From: Lactarius indigo
Lineage: Eukaryota > Basidiomycota > Agaricomycetes > Russulales > Russulaceae
Direction: 5' to 3'
Assembly (NCBI GenBank): GCA_025766275.1
Contig: JAFKAC010000036.1
Location: 539,785 to 603,784, forward strand
Length of the DNA stretch: 64,000 nt
A program made the translations under genes and the position numbers. The notes below the pieces were generated by a model. It saw only the letters and a list, made by a program, of their open reading frames with translations. It was not told the origin of the DNA and made no database searches. Below, piece by piece: positions 29,461 to 41,319 of this stretch. The first letter of the stretch is position 1. Every line of letters begins with the position of its first letter.

Positions 29461-29858
29461 TGTCACACCTCTGTGACATCACAGTCATGCTCAAGGATTT
29501 GGATTCCATCTGCTCTTTCTCTTTGTATAACAGAAGTCCTGCCAGCTCACAGGTTTGATGACTCATAGTATGCCAACTCACTGTATGCCAGCTCATGGTT
29601 TGCCAGCTCATGTATGTTAGAAAATAGCTTAGAAAAACCCAGTCTTGTAGGAGTATAAGTAGAGGCTTGTAACAACGTAGATACTTGTCTACTCTTCATT
29701 TGAATCCAGCTACTTGTTTCACTTCCTTCGCTTGCCCTGCAAGTTCCCAACCCTCTTCTCACTAAGCCCAAATCCTTGCCAGCAGAGCTCCTGAACTTCT
29801 CCCGACAGAAGTTCTCATTTGAAGCCAAGAAGATTGACAGCCCAACTGAGCTGTAACA
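29461..29858 (+). repeat. LTR K (gypsy family 5), 5' LTR of a lost element
   Basis: 398 bp from TGTCACAC to TGTAACA. TATAAG at 29654, then GTCTACTCTT at 29687-29696, 33 nt later. The adjoining AAGAGTAGAC (29860-29869) is its exact complement, so a primer-binding site survives and this is a 5' LTR, not a solo LTR. Only about 20 bp of internal sequence remain before element G. It shares the TACTCTTCATTTGAATCC region with the LTR of element J. Confidence 0.8.
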
Positions 29859-29878
29859 TAAGAGTAGACCTACTCTTG

Positions 29879-30464
29879 TGTAACACCACTACCGGGGTGT
29901 TAGGTACGACCTGTACCAAGTCAGTCAATTTGCGGGAGTACAAGCTCTGAGGCTCGACTTCAGTAGAGATGATGCACAAGGATCACAAGGACCTAAGTCA
30001 CTTGGATCATAGAGGGAGGCTAAGACGCAAAGGTCCAGCTAGGATAAAGGGGTCAGGAGACTCTGAAGAACACTCAAGGTGATCTGCATTTAGACGAGTG
30101 TAGTATTACACAAGAAGTCTAGTCTACCGTACAAGCTAGGTATGACTAGGCTTAAATACAAGTCAAGTTGTATGGTTGTAGTAAACAGATGGCGCCATCG
30201 CCCGATCAGAAGATAAAGGGACAGACATAAATGGAACAAGGCATAGATATACTGGGAATAAGGACGTATCATGCAGGGTCGTGTGTGAGTAGAAACAAGG
30301 TGGAAACTAGCACATGTCAAGCTTTATCAGAAGAGTCCGTTGATAAGCAAGGTGCGCAATAGGAACTGGGTAATTGTAAAGTCCACGTAATCATACAGGG
30401 CTTGTATAGTATCAGGGTGAGAGTAGTAAGGAAAAGAAAGAACGAGTCCGGAGAAATTGTAACA
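29879..30464 (-). repeat. Element G 3' LTR
   Basis: 586 bp, plus-strand ends TGTAAC and GTAACA. Minus-strand TATTTAAG box at 30158-30151 and AGACTAGACTT at 30125-30115, 33 nt downstream. Next to it, a minus-strand purine run (GGGGGGTAA, 30466-30474) is the polypurine tract. Confidence 0.92.
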
Positions 30465-30559
30465 TTACCCCCCATCTTGGCCTGAAGACGCCTTGACTTC
30501 AGGACTCTGGGTCAACAAGGTCATAGATGTCAGCATCCAGGTCATTCTCCGGCCATCCC

Positions 30560-32016
30560 GTCATGTCTGTGGGGCAGAAGTGAGTACAAAGAAAGAAGAG
30601 GGGGCCTCACGCTCCACACTTGCGGCACATCTCATACTGCAGGCACTGGATCTCATCATGATTGCCATTCTGATTGAAGCATTGTCCACACCATCTACCC
30701 TGAGTGGTGGTTGCGGTGGTTGGCAGAGATGGAATGGTGAAGGATGTGGTGGCATCGGGTGACATTTCCTGACGGATCTGCTCTTCTGCTTGTTGTGTGG
30801 CGATGACTTCGGCCACCATTTCTGTACGGCAGAAGATGCACCAGTATGACTGGTGATCCTGGCTTTGACAGTGTCGACAAGCCGGCCTTGGTCTTGTGGG
30901 ACAATCGCATACTAAATGGTGGGGGCTGTTACAGTGGTAACATCGTCGTCAATGAGGTTTGTCGGCGAGTCAAGGGAATTCAACAGGCCCACCGTGCCTG
31001 GGGGAGAAGGGTATGGCATAGCAGGAATGGCGTAACGGAGCAGGGAGTGCTGTAAGGTGTGCATATTCGTTGGCGATGGTAGTGAGGGCCCTGGCATACT
31101 GTAGGCGTCTCTTCGTGCTGGCCAGCATAAGGTCTACTGTGAGTCGTTTGGCCCTTAGCTTCCGAGTGTCCTCTTCCAGTTTCTCATGCTTCTCATCCAG
31201 TTCCTTCATAGCTGCAAGCCCAGTATGCAGCCGAGTTATTTCTGCAGTGAGCCATGGGGAGTTAAGCTCAATGAGGGTTTCGTTGAGCACACAGGCACAA
31301 ATGTCGTTGGGGTTGAAAAACTGAAGCTGTTCGGCGGTGATGGGGGGGGCTGAGACGTTGGGGCACAGAGTAGACAGGTAGACCGTTTCGCCATAGTGTG
31401 GTTGCTGTGCCCCCATCACTCCCACTACCTCGGTGAATCCTTTGCAATAGTAAATGTACTTTGCAATATCAAATCCACCCTCGGGTCGTGGAATCTGAAG
31501 GGGGTAGTATTTTGGTGAGCCTGGAGTGTTTGGGAAGAAGGGGGCCCCTGGGTCGTCAGTGTCTTCAGCGGGGGAGTCTGGTCGGTCATAGTTGATAGGG
31601 GTATGAACCCTGACAGGGGTAAACGGCTCCAAAGGTGGTGGTGGAGTAGAGGGTGTCTACGATGGAGGGGAGGGTATGGATGGTTCTGGCAGAGGAGTGG
31701 GGGTTCGCCGGGGTGGTTCCAGTGTGGTAGGGGGTAGTGTTCGTGCGCTTGGAGGAGGAGGGGTTGGTGAATATTGACCCTCTTCAGGTGTGGATGGAGT
31801 GAGCTCCCCTGGTTCTTGTTCAGGGGAGCGGGGGATAATGGGTACAGGGTCAATGGTCATAGTGGACTGGGGGGAGTCGGTGGCTGGTGGTGGTGGTAAT
31901 AGATGGGGGATGTCAGTGATATTGATGACGACAATTCCTCGTTCGAGGAAGGTGCTGAGCTTGGGGTTGTCAAGGACGTTGACAAGAGTAGTGTTGGAGA
32001 CTGGGGTGGAAGTCAT
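30560..32016 (-). pseudogene. Element G post-pol zinc-knuckle protein
   Basis: Starts MTSTPVSNTTLVNV at 32016. Pro-rich region, then PINYDRP followed by acidic residues and PFFP, a long helical part (near 31050-31300), and four knuckles (CYHCNSPHHLVCDC, CRHCQSQDHQSYWC, CGQCFNQNGNHDEIQC, CRKCGA). Stops at about 31657, 30970 and 30950 split it. Same domain order as in B and E. Confidence 0.78.
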
Positions 32017-32057
32017 GGTGTTGTGTTGCTAAAGAGTCGGGTAACAGGGTTCCTTTC

Positions 32058-35000
32058 TTAGAGCTCTTGTCCAGCCCCTTCGGTGGATGGGTGTGTTTGG
32101 TAATAATTCCTGATAGCATCTTGTACATGTGTCAGGTGGGTTGCTGGCTCCCATGTATTGTCACTCATGGGGAATCCCTTCCATTTCACTAGGAAATGGA
32201 GTTTGCGCCCTTGTCCTCGTACTTGGGCGTCTTCAATTCGCTCCACTTCATATTCTTCTTCTCCATTGATAAGGTCAGGCGGAGGTTGGGTAAAGTTGGT
32301 GCCATGCATCTCCGTCTCCTTATATGGTGTGAGAAGGTTCGCATGGAATACAGGGTGGATCTTCCATGACGCCAGTAGTTCGAGTTCATAAGAAACGTCT
32401 GATAGAACCCATGTTATCTTGAAGGGCCTGTATTGTTTAGAGGCGAGTTTGCTTGTGGGGTAGATGGTGTGAAGATTTGTCCCTTCCAGCCATACGTAGT
32501 CCCCTAGCTGATAAGGTGTGAGTGTTCCCTTGCCCTGTTGCACCATTAGGCGTTGTGCGTGTTTGATGCTGTCTTGGGTGTGTTGTCTAAGGACCAATAG
32601 ATCTTCTAATCTTTGATCTACTGTTGGACAGCTTGATGGTTTTGGGTTCCATGTCATTCGGGGTTCCCATCCCATAAGGAGTGAGAATGGGGAGTTCTTG
32701 GTTGTGGTGTTGGTCCACGAATTGTGCACGAAGTGCGCCATAGGTAGGACTTCCGCCCAATTGTCTTGTTGTACGTTACACCAGTGTCATAAGTATTGTT
32801 CTAACCACTGATTGGTGCATTCCAATTGTCCATTGGTTTGAGGATGGTATGCTGACAATATGTTTTGTTGTATGCCTAGTGTTTTGCACAATTGACACAT
32901 GAATGTTGATGTGAATCTGGGGTCCCAATCAGATATGATTTTTCGCAGGTAGGCCGTAGTAAGGGTATACATGCTGGAAGTAGAGTTTGGTGACTCTTTC
33001 TGATGTTATTGTTTCATTGCATGGGATGAATATGGCCGCTTTGGAGCAATCGTGATCAGTAACTGTGAGAATTGAATTGAAGCCGTTCGAGATGGGGAGT
33101 TTCACAATGAAGTCCATGGCCACCACCTCGAAGGGTTCCGCTGATGGGTTGGTCATAATAGGGAACAGATGTGGTTTTTGTTGATGAGGGTTGATCTTAT
33201 TGCTTTGGCATGTGGCACATCCTTTGACATAGGCTTCTATATCTTTTTGCATGTTGGGCCACCAGAAGTCGCGTCGCATTAGTTCCAGTGTATTCATGAT
33301 TCCTGGGTGTCCCGTGCTTGGGGTATCGTGGAAAAGGTGATTACCCCCCACTTAAGGTTGTTGTTGCCCACAACAACAAGGGTGTCGCCCTTCCACCAGA
33401 GGCCGTCATGCTTTTTTAGGTTATGAGGTTCGACCCACGGGAGAACTGCCAATTCTTCCATATTTTGAGCAATCTGGGTCCATATGTCCATGTTGTGCAT
33501 GGATGTTTGGGTGACTTTTAGGAATACTTCTTCCAGTAGCACTGTGATGTGATCATTATCTGTCGTGCCATCGTTGTAATCAGGGCGTCTTGATAGGGAA
33601 TCTGCCTGGGTATTTTTGGTACCAGGGATGTGTTTGAGTACAAAGTTGTATTCCAAGAGTTCCTGAAATTCTCATGCTACACATCAGCTGATCTTCCTTG
33701 GTTCCTTCCAATACTGAAGATTGGCATGGTCTGTATGGATAGTTATCAGGTGGGGAGAGCCGATTAGGTATGTGCACCAGGTTCGTAGGGCTTTGACAAT
33801 AGCCAATAATTCCCTATCATAGATATTGTAGTTGTGTTCTGCTTCCATTAAGGATTCAGAGTAGAACGCAATCGGGTGCATCTTCTGGTCTTCCCCCTTT
33901 TGATTTAATACTGCTCCTAGAGCATAACTGGAGGCGTCCACTTTAATCTCGAAGGGTTGGTCTAGTTTTGGGAATAGAAGTACCGGTTTGGAGCTGATTC
34001 ATTCCTTGATGGTATCAAACACCTTTTGTCTAGCATCAGTCCATTCCCATGGTACGTCCTTTTTTGTGAGGTCGTGGAGTGGTCTTGCTATCGTAGAAAA
34101 CCCCCTTATGAACTGTTGATAGAAGTTACAGAAGCCTAAGAAGGCCCGTACTTCTTTTAGGGATTTTGGCACCTTCCAGTCCCGTATGCCTTGTAGTTTT
34201 ATTGGGTCCATCTGCAGCTTGCTGTACCCAATGATCAATCCCAGGTATTCCACCTCATAGACCTCGAACACACATTTTTCCGGTTTGATGTATAGGTCGT
34301 GTTTGTTACAGAGGTCTAGAACTTGGTGTAACACTTGTCTGTGATGGGTATGGTCATCCGCAGTTGCAATCAAGATATCATCCATGTAGATGATAACTTC
34401 TCCTGTCAGCACCAGTTCCCGGAATATGGTGTCCATCATGGTTTGGAAGGTGCTAGGGGAATTGGTAAGGCCGAAGAACATGACCCTTGGCCCAAACAGT
34501 CCCTGATTAGTTTTGAACGCTGCCTTCCATTCATCCCCTGGCTTGATTTGAATGTTATTGTATCCCCATTGGATATCGAGTTTGGAGTAGAGGTGTGCTT
34601 CTCTAATCCTATCGATGAGTTCAGGCATCAGGGGAAGGGGATAGTGGTTCTTCACAGTGAGTTCATTGAGGTGGCAGTAATCTTGTACTGGGTGTAACTT
34701 CCCATCCTTCTTTTTGATGAAGAAGAAGGGGGATGTGTAAGGGGACTTCGATGGTTGAATGTATTTCTTGTCCAGGTGTTCGGTCACAATTTCCAATAGT
34801 TTTTCGGTTTCAGGGACTGTGAGCAGGTATACTTTACAATCCATGGTCTCGGGGGCATTCAGGACTAGGTCAATAGCGTGATCCCAAGTTCATGATGGAG
34901 GGAAGCGTTGGGAGGCTTCCTCGCTGAAGACTTTCCGATGTCTTCTATATTCCTCAGGGACCATTTCTTCAAAGGTCTTCTGGGGCTTCTTGGCAGCTTC

Positions 35001-35530
35001 TTGTTGTGCTAATTCTGATGCTGTCGTTGTTTTTCGCAGTCGGATGCACAGGTCTTCCCCTTGTCCTAGCTGTTCCCAGGCCAATTCGTCAAGTTGGTAC
35101 GTCTCCAATGCCTTAATGGTAGCTTCCATAGGCATGGCTTTGTCTGACAAATTGAGGCTGGTGATTACAACTGGTTGGAATTCCTCGTCTAGGGTAGCAT
35201 CCCGCCAATGGAATTTTGGTTCAAAGGCTGTAAACCAGGGATATCCAAGGATGACTTTGTCGTTTCTGAGATCGGTAATGAGGAATCGGAGGTTCTGGGT
35301 TTTTCCTCCTGTTTTGACAGTTAGATCAGTGAAGGTGGTGATTTCTCCTCCTTGGTTATGAGTTCCATCCACATTCCATATCTTAATAGGTTGTTCCGTG
35401 GCCAACCAGGCAATTTTTAGTCATCTTAGAAGCTTTGTGCTTATAAAATTGTTGGTCGCTCCGGAGTCAATAAGAATGTTTCATTCAGCTGTCATGTGTG
35501 CAGATTTGAAAAGTACTGGAATTCGCATGG
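32058..35530 (-). pseudogene. Element G pol
   Basis: On the minus strand: protease ILIDSGATNNF (near 35475), spacer, RT with IIYMDDILIA (near 34390), RNase H (MDASSYALGA near 33940, TDHANLQYW), integrase zinc domain (CATCQSNK near 33210), core (AMDFIVKLP, TDHDCSKAA, HPQTNGQLE) and a chromodomain (FLVKWKGFP near 32190). It is split by stops and frameshifts, for example near 33670, 33960 and 32780. Non-functional. Confidence 0.88.
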
Positions 35531-35639
35531 ATTGGAATCTGCTATTGTACATGCTAAGTTTTAATGCTCTAGCCCAGGCTGCCGGGTTCAAGCATTCAGA
35601 AAATCCTTCTTTTGTCCAAATAACTTGTCCACCATGAGT

Positions 35640-37236
35640 TCGCAGACCTCGGGGCTTTGGGCAAAGAGGGCAGCAACTTGTGCCTCTGCTTGTTCTTCAT
35701 TCAAGAGGGGTCAAGAGGCTGTCATAGAAATGGTGGCTGTAGTGGGAGTGGTTTCTGCGGTTTTGGCAGTGGCGGCTGGTTTCTGGGGACAGAAACGTGA
35801 GATATGTCCTTGTCCCTGGCAATGGAAACATCTTCCTTCTTTTTGCAACTGCTTCTTTTCTTCGTCTGTCATGGCTGCGCGTGCTCGGGTGCGACTTACA
35901 TCCATTGCATTTGGGTCTCAATTTTTGTTCAGTGTAGACAGCCACTGATTGTGCGATGCTCCTCCTTGTTTGTCTCCTCCTTTTCCTTTAGTGAGTTTGT
36001 CTTTAAGAAGGAGGTATTTGGCTTGTTGGAGGGTAATGGCTGCTTTCCAGTCATCCAATGTTATCAGATGGTGGACCTTGATTGCGTTGACTACAAGCGC
36101 ATTTGGTAGTCCTTTTTGGAAGATTTCTAGGGTGGTGGCTTCATCTTTGTTGTATCCAGCTTTATTCGCCAAGTTAGAAAATTTGGCGATATATGTGTCA
36201 ATGTCTTCTTTTTCCATTTGAAGGGTTTAAATGGAATGTCTTGCTTTTTGTTGTTGGGTAGTGTCAGTGTATGCTTGGATGAAGTGCGTTTCTATGGTGT
36301 TCCATAGATTTTCGGTGTTCATGGCCACTCCACCTGCTAGTTGATTGACCAACCATTGGATTTGTTCTTCTACCCAGTTGTCTACCAGTGGCCCCCTGAT
36401 GTACAAGAGGAGGGTCATTGCTCGAGAGTAAGGGAGCACGAGCTGCTGGACATTTGGGTTCATTCCTCAGTATAGAGAGAAGGCGTTGAGGAATGCTCAG
36501 CTGGTTTCTCGATCCCCAGTGAACTCTGGGGGTGGATTTCCTCTGAGTCGTCTGTTTGGGGGTGGGGCTCCTCTGGCGGCTGTGCCTCCAACGCCTGCTC
36601 TACCTCCAGGTGCACTGCCTCCACCTCCACCTCCAGGCACACCACCTCCATGATGGCCTCCTGTGCTTCCTGCAGGGCCTCCTCCACCTGCCGACAGACT
36701 TCCTCCCAGAGAATGTCCTCCACTACCTGAAGGATTCACTGATGAGGTTCCTGCAGGTGGGGCGGCAGTGAGGGTGGTGGAGAGCTGGGTGGTGGACATG
36801 TTGGCATATGATGCAAAGTCAACTGGTCTCTGGATAGTGGGAGTGAGGGTGGGGTTGTTTTCTGAGTTGGAATTGGGTTCTGATGTGGGTTCCTTGACGT
36901 CTGAATCGGCATTGATGGCTTGAATTTGGCCTTTTCCTGGTCCTAGCCCGAGGTGTGCAGGGACTGGCTTGTATGAGTACCAAGAATGTTTTGAGTTGGA
37001 GTAGGCAATGTAGGCCCAAATATGCTGGTCCTCGATATATTCGACAGGTTCATAGGAGAGTTTGTCAGGGTCGTAAACGTAGTACCCTTCGTTGTGTGGA
37101 GTATTTCTCCAGAGAGCAGTTCCTTTGATAGAGGGTCGGAGATCGTCGTGCAGGTGTCGTTCCAGTATTTCTGGACAAACTGGGTTCGACTTCAGCTGGT
37201 TAGAGCCACAGTGTGCAGCTGGGAGACTAGACTTAA
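35640..37236 (-). pseudogene. Element G gag with AUG-less N-terminal extension
   Basis: The first in-frame ATG is at 36799 (MSTTQLSTTL). Upstream the same frame is open through the primer-binding site and encodes a domain clearly related to element E (EGYYV, PVEYIED, KHSWYSYKPVP, GLGP) without Met. Out-of-frame ATGs in this leader occur in TAT or AAT codons followed by G, consistent with C-to-T at CpG. Downstream: Gly/Pro-rich linker, gag core fragments and the knuckle CFHCQGQGHISRFC near 35840. Several stops. Confidence 0.8.
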
Positions 37237-37498
37237 TGTAATGCCACTACAGGGGTGTTAGGTATGACCTGTACCAAGTCAGTCGATTTGCAGGAGTACA
37301 AGCTCTGAGGCTCGACTTCAGTAGAGATGATGCACAAGGATCACAAGGACCTCAGTCACTTGGATCGTAGAGGGAGGCTAAGACGCAAAGGTCCAGCTAG
37401 GATAAAGGGGTCAGGAGACTCTGAAGAACACTCAAGGTGATCTGCATTTAGACGAGTGTAGTATTACACAAGAAGTCTAGTCTACCATACAAGCTAGG
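37237..37498 (-). repeat. Element G partial 5' LTR
   Basis: Contains the R/U5 side with AAGTCTAGTCT (37473-37483, plus strand). The primer-binding site lies at 37224-37234 and is its inverted match over 11 nt. Cut at 37498 by the 5' LTR of element D. Confidence 0.88.
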
Positions 37499-38194
37499 TG
37501 TCACGAACCTATAAACCTGGTCGTGACTCAAGGCGCTTAGGACCGGACCGGACCGGACCGGGCTTATGTCATCAGCTTCCTAAAGGGGAAATCCGAAATC
37601 GGAGTTTGAATTTCACTCTCCAACGATCACGTGATGTGTCACGTGATTACTCTGCCTTTCCAAGTCACATGTGTACATGCACGTGTATCAATCAACAGTT
37701 GATTGTTTATCAATCAACGAAGATAATCAACCAAGTCACAAGGAACACGTGTGCTGATCACGAGTTCCGCAGTAGCTGCGGAATCACACCACTATGGCGC
37801 AATATGGCGTCATTGACTGCGGCGCAGTCGTACCATGCTTATCCTTTATTCTGATTGGACAGTATTAATAACTTGTCTCTGGAATGTTCCAATCCGCAGT
37901 TTTGCGCAGCACCCGTGGACAGGCCCTAAGCCTGCCCTAAACTTACGCACAGACCACCCCCTGTAGTATATAAGCTAGCGCAATCTATCGGACAGTCCCT
38001 CAGACTGTCCACTTGTGACATCTTCCCTCTCTTGCCTCTCAGCTCCTTCGAGTGCCCCACCTTGTGTGCGCCACTATCTTCTTTGAGCCAAGACGCCCCC
38101 TCTTTGCCCCCTTCGATGCTCTCTCCGTCTCTACCTCGCCCGCCGTCGTCTTCAACCGTATCCCTCACTGTCGAGTGACAGTGAGTTTACCACA
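37499..38194 (+). repeat. Element D 5' LTR
   Basis: 696 bp, same ends as C. It carries a short tandem GACCG run near 37542-37560, the TATA box and initiator AGACTGTCCA (38002-38011). One ATG near 38115 stands where the 3' LTR has ACG. The GAGT hairpin at its end is fully paired. Confidence 0.93.
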
Positions 38195-38233
38195 CTTGGA
38201 CAGTCTCTCATAGACTGACCCCGGGCCATTCCA

Positions 38234-39495
38234 GTGACCGACTACAACTACGAGCACGACTTCTCGCAGTACGGTCAGTGGGACGGAGATTCCGCCAGCT
38301 ACCAGTCGGAGTTCGACAACCAAGGTAGCCCCCTCGACTTTTCCCGCGCCTCCCCTATTCCTTCCACCTCCGCTGTCCGTCTTGACAGCCTATGCTTCAC
38401 CGCCCCCTACACCCCTGCCACCTTCGGTGGTGACGAGCCCCCCGCCCCTGTTGCCCTTGTTCGGGACGCAACCCCCGAACTAGTTTATCCTTACGCTCCG
38501 GCTGAAGAAGCCACCCCTCGTCCTTCCCCTCGTTCCCTGTCCCCCAGTGTCGCCCAGTTCTACGAAGAGGTCCTCGAGATCTTCGACCTCAACGGGAACC
38601 TTATCCCCTTGTCCCCTGAACCCCGCGCTGAGTCTGCGCCTCCCCTCCGAGTCCCGACCCCCCGCCCTCCTATCTCCCTTCGTGGCTCTCCTTCGCCACC
38701 TCCTGTTCTTCCTCCGACTCCTCGTCGCTCTCCGTCTCCTGTTCCGATCCCCTCCCGCCTTGCGACCCCCGACTCGCCGATTAACTACGAGCGAGTAGCG
38801 GAACAAGGCCCCGTCTTCCCTCCAGCCCCTCACCCCGAACAAGAGAACCTTCCCCCCCTCGGTCCCACCGCCTATCAGGCTCCCCCTTGCCTCCTTCACC
38901 AAGGAGAACACCCCCACCAGTACATCGCCATCGTCACCCCCCAAGGAGAATCTTGGCGGCCTGCCTCCACCACACTCCGGGAACTTATCACTAAGATTCC
39001 CCTCGCCACTTCCCTTGTCTCTTTTCCCCCGATTTTCCCTTCCGTCACCCCTTTCCGTCTTCTTCCCCCCACATTTACACCCTCTTCCCACGCGTCGTTG
39101 ACCCTGCTCAACACCCCGACTTTCCTCCTTTGTACATCTGTTCCAAGGCCGTCTACGACCTCCCTTCCCCCGACACCCCCTTTGGAACTATCCGCTACGA
39201 CTTCAGGGAAGGCCTGAGACGTGCCTTTGCCCCCCTTGCTAACGTCCACAGAGCAGGGTACATTGACTCTCTAGTAACCCTAGAGATCCAGGACTTCTTG
39301 GACGGGAGGATTGTGACCACTTACGGACACTTACGCTTTTCCTTTAACGGACTAATTTACGCTCACCAGCAGGCTTACTTTTTTGAGGACTTAGTTCGTT
39401 CCGCCCCCCATCTTCTTGCCTATTGCCTTTCCCCTCGACTTCCTGCCGACCCCTTTAGTTTCATTTCTACCTTTCCCGACGACCAGCCACTTTAG
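38234..39495 (+). pseudogene. Element D ORF1, frameshifted
   Basis: Homologue of C ORF1 from GTG 38234 to TAG at 39493. One base is lost near 39070, so the frame moves (38234-39217, then 39130-39495). The only ATG in this leader (near 38392) replaces CCG of element C, a change that includes C-to-T at a CpG. Confidence 0.75.
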
Positions 39496-39602
39496 ATAAG
39501 TGGTTATATATTTGCCTTGTCTTGAAACGAGTGTTTTAAGTGCAACGCAAAGTAAGTAAGTGTTTACTTATTTGGGTTCTGGACTTAAATCGAGTGATTT
39601 AA

Positions 39603-40586
39603 GTGCCTCCTTCTACTCCATTTACCTTCAACTTATCTGAAGAACAAAGGCTCACACGAGCCCGAGTTAACTTTGAGTCCCACAGACAGCGGCAACTTGA
39701 CCGCTATTACCCCGTCACTTCCACTTACGACCTCATCGATAACCCCCGTCTTGACTGTTGGACAGAACCCCCTACCGCCTTACGTACCCTTATCGACCTC
39801 TTTGACTTTGGAGAAGTCATCCCCGAAAGGGTTTACCACGAGTTTATTGACAATCTTTCTGAAGTCGTCAAGGCTGCCGACGAACAACTCCTTTATTGGC
39901 ATCTTTCAAACTCCGTCTCTGCCACCAACCATCCAACAGACCAACTCTTAGTGTGGACCAAAAGCGACTATCTTTGGTTTGTTCACGTTCCCCCTCGTCG
40001 TGACCACTACGTCCGGCAACTCGAAGACGGTTTCTCTCTTCACTTTGTTGACCGACTCCGCCTCACATACCAGGAAATACAGATTTCCTTCCAAGAAATT
40101 CGAGTGATCATTCACCCCGACTCCGCCCCCCGTCTAGTCGTCTCCGATAGCTCAGAATTCACTTACTCCTTCTCCACCTCTGTGTGGGAAACTACCCTAT
40201 CCAACCCTGACCGGAACCTTGTCAACCCGAGTAACTGGCACTACCCCCCTTCTACCTCTGACGACCCCGAGTTAGTTTCGATTCTCAACGCCAGAGAAAC
40301 TTTCCGGACTCCGCCTCTGCTCCGCCGAATTACAGATCGGCTTCCCCCTAGTTCCCCTGAAACTGAAGACGAATCTTCAGACTCCGACGTCTCCCTGCAT
40401 AACGGAGATACTAACCAGCCGCCTAGTCCTAACGACGGTTGGGGACCAACTCTGACCTCCGGCCCCTGTTGGTGCTCTCAAGAAGTCTGCACCTGCGGTT
40501 ATCGTCCCAACACCCCCCCGACACCCCCCAACGTAGTGTTGTGGTCCCCTGGAGTTAACTATCTACCTTATAGAGAAAAGGACTAG
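39603..40586 (+). CDS. Element D ORF2
   Basis: 327 codons, intact, no ATG in any frame, preceded by the same two GAGT hairpins as in C (near 39521 and 39583). Most substitutions relative to C fall in third positions. The cysteine cluster CWCSQEVCTCGY is kept. Function unknown. Confidence 0.62.
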   Translation: MPPSTPFTFNLSEEQRLTRARVNFESHRQRQLDRYYPVTSTYDLIDNPRLDCWTEPPTALRTLIDLFDFGEVIPERVYHEFIDNLSEVVKAADEQLLYWHLSNSVSATNHPTDQLLVWTKSDYLWFVHVPPRRDHYVRQLEDGFSLHFVDRLRLTYQEIQISFQEIRVIIHPDSAPRLVVSDSSEFTYSFSTSVWETTLSNPDRNLVNPSNWHYPPSTSDDPELVSILNARETFRTPPLLRRITDRLPPSSPETEDESSDSDVSLHNGDTNQPPSPNDGWGPTLTSGPCWCSQEVCTCGYRPNTPPTPPNVVLWSPGVNYLPYREKD

Positions 40587-40626
40587 ATAGTATAGATTGT
40601 CGAGATAAATTTTACGAGTGTAAAAT

Positions 40627-41319
40627 TTGACAATTTTCCGAGCCAAAACCCTGGATCCAATTCATTGGGCAATTAACCTGGCATCTTCACACGTCGCCCA
40701 AAGAAGAACTCATCGTCGCTTCCAAGTGGACGATCGGCCCATAGCCTCCACCCCGAGTACCCCTGTAACCCCAAGAAGGGCCCCCCGAGCTCGTCGAGCT
40801 ACCAACACCCAGATTCCCCTTCCGAGTATTAACCAAGCCGGTCCAAGTGAACCGGTGTACCCCAGTATCCAAGCAACTCCGACTGCGAGGCAGCATTCCA
40901 CAAGCAGTGACGAAGCTCAGTATCTTGAGACCCAACCCCGAGAAATCCATTGTCATCTCCCTGAAGCTATCTTAGTAACCAAGAGCCTACCAACCCGAAC
41001 CCCCCGAGAACTCGACGTGTTCAGAAGACACTGTTCTCTGCTGTACCAAAACCGGCACAATCTTGAAACCCTGTATTTTTCCCAGCCACTTACGCGCATA
41101 AGCGAGGTTTTGACAAGCCCCTTGTACTTCCAAGACTTCTTGTGGAGAAGTAAGACAACCTTGACCCACTTTGGTATTTGGGAAGAATACCATTGGATCC
41201 GTCGTTCACAAAGACCCCATCGTCCAGATAGAGCTATCCTCCTCCCTGCATACAAGGTCTACTACCCCTGGAACCTGGACAGTTGGACTGTCACCCGCCT
41301 CACCAGAAGAGGTGAATGA
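40627..41319 (+). CDS. Element D ORF3
   Basis: 230 codons, intact, no ATG, opens in the GAGT hairpin at 40596-40634. The CTG with A at -3 and G at +4 is retained near 40651. Its TGA overlaps the gag ATG at 41316, as in C. Confidence 0.62.
   Translation: MTIFRAKTLDPIHWAINLASSHVAQRRTHRRFQVDDRPIASTPSTPVTPRRAPRARRATNTQIPLPSINQAGPSEPVYPSIQATPTARQHSTSSDEAQYLETQPREIHCHLPEAILVTKSLPTRTPRELDVFRRHCSLLYQNRHNLETLYFSQPLTRISEVLTSPLYFQDFLWRSKTTLTHFGIWEEYHWIRRSQRPHRPDRAILLPAYKVYYPWNLDSWTVTRLTRRGE

Larger units (their letters stand above)
29879..37498 (-). mobile_element. Element G: decayed gypsy family 4 chromovirus
   Basis: Runs on the minus strand from a partial 5' LTR (37237-37498) to a 3' LTR (29879-30464). 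Contains leader, gag, protease, RT, RNase H, integrase, chromodomain and the post-pol zinc-knuckle ORF, all with several stops or frameshifts. The 5' LTR is cut by element D. The left insertion site lies just inside the remnant of the K element. Confidence 0.92.
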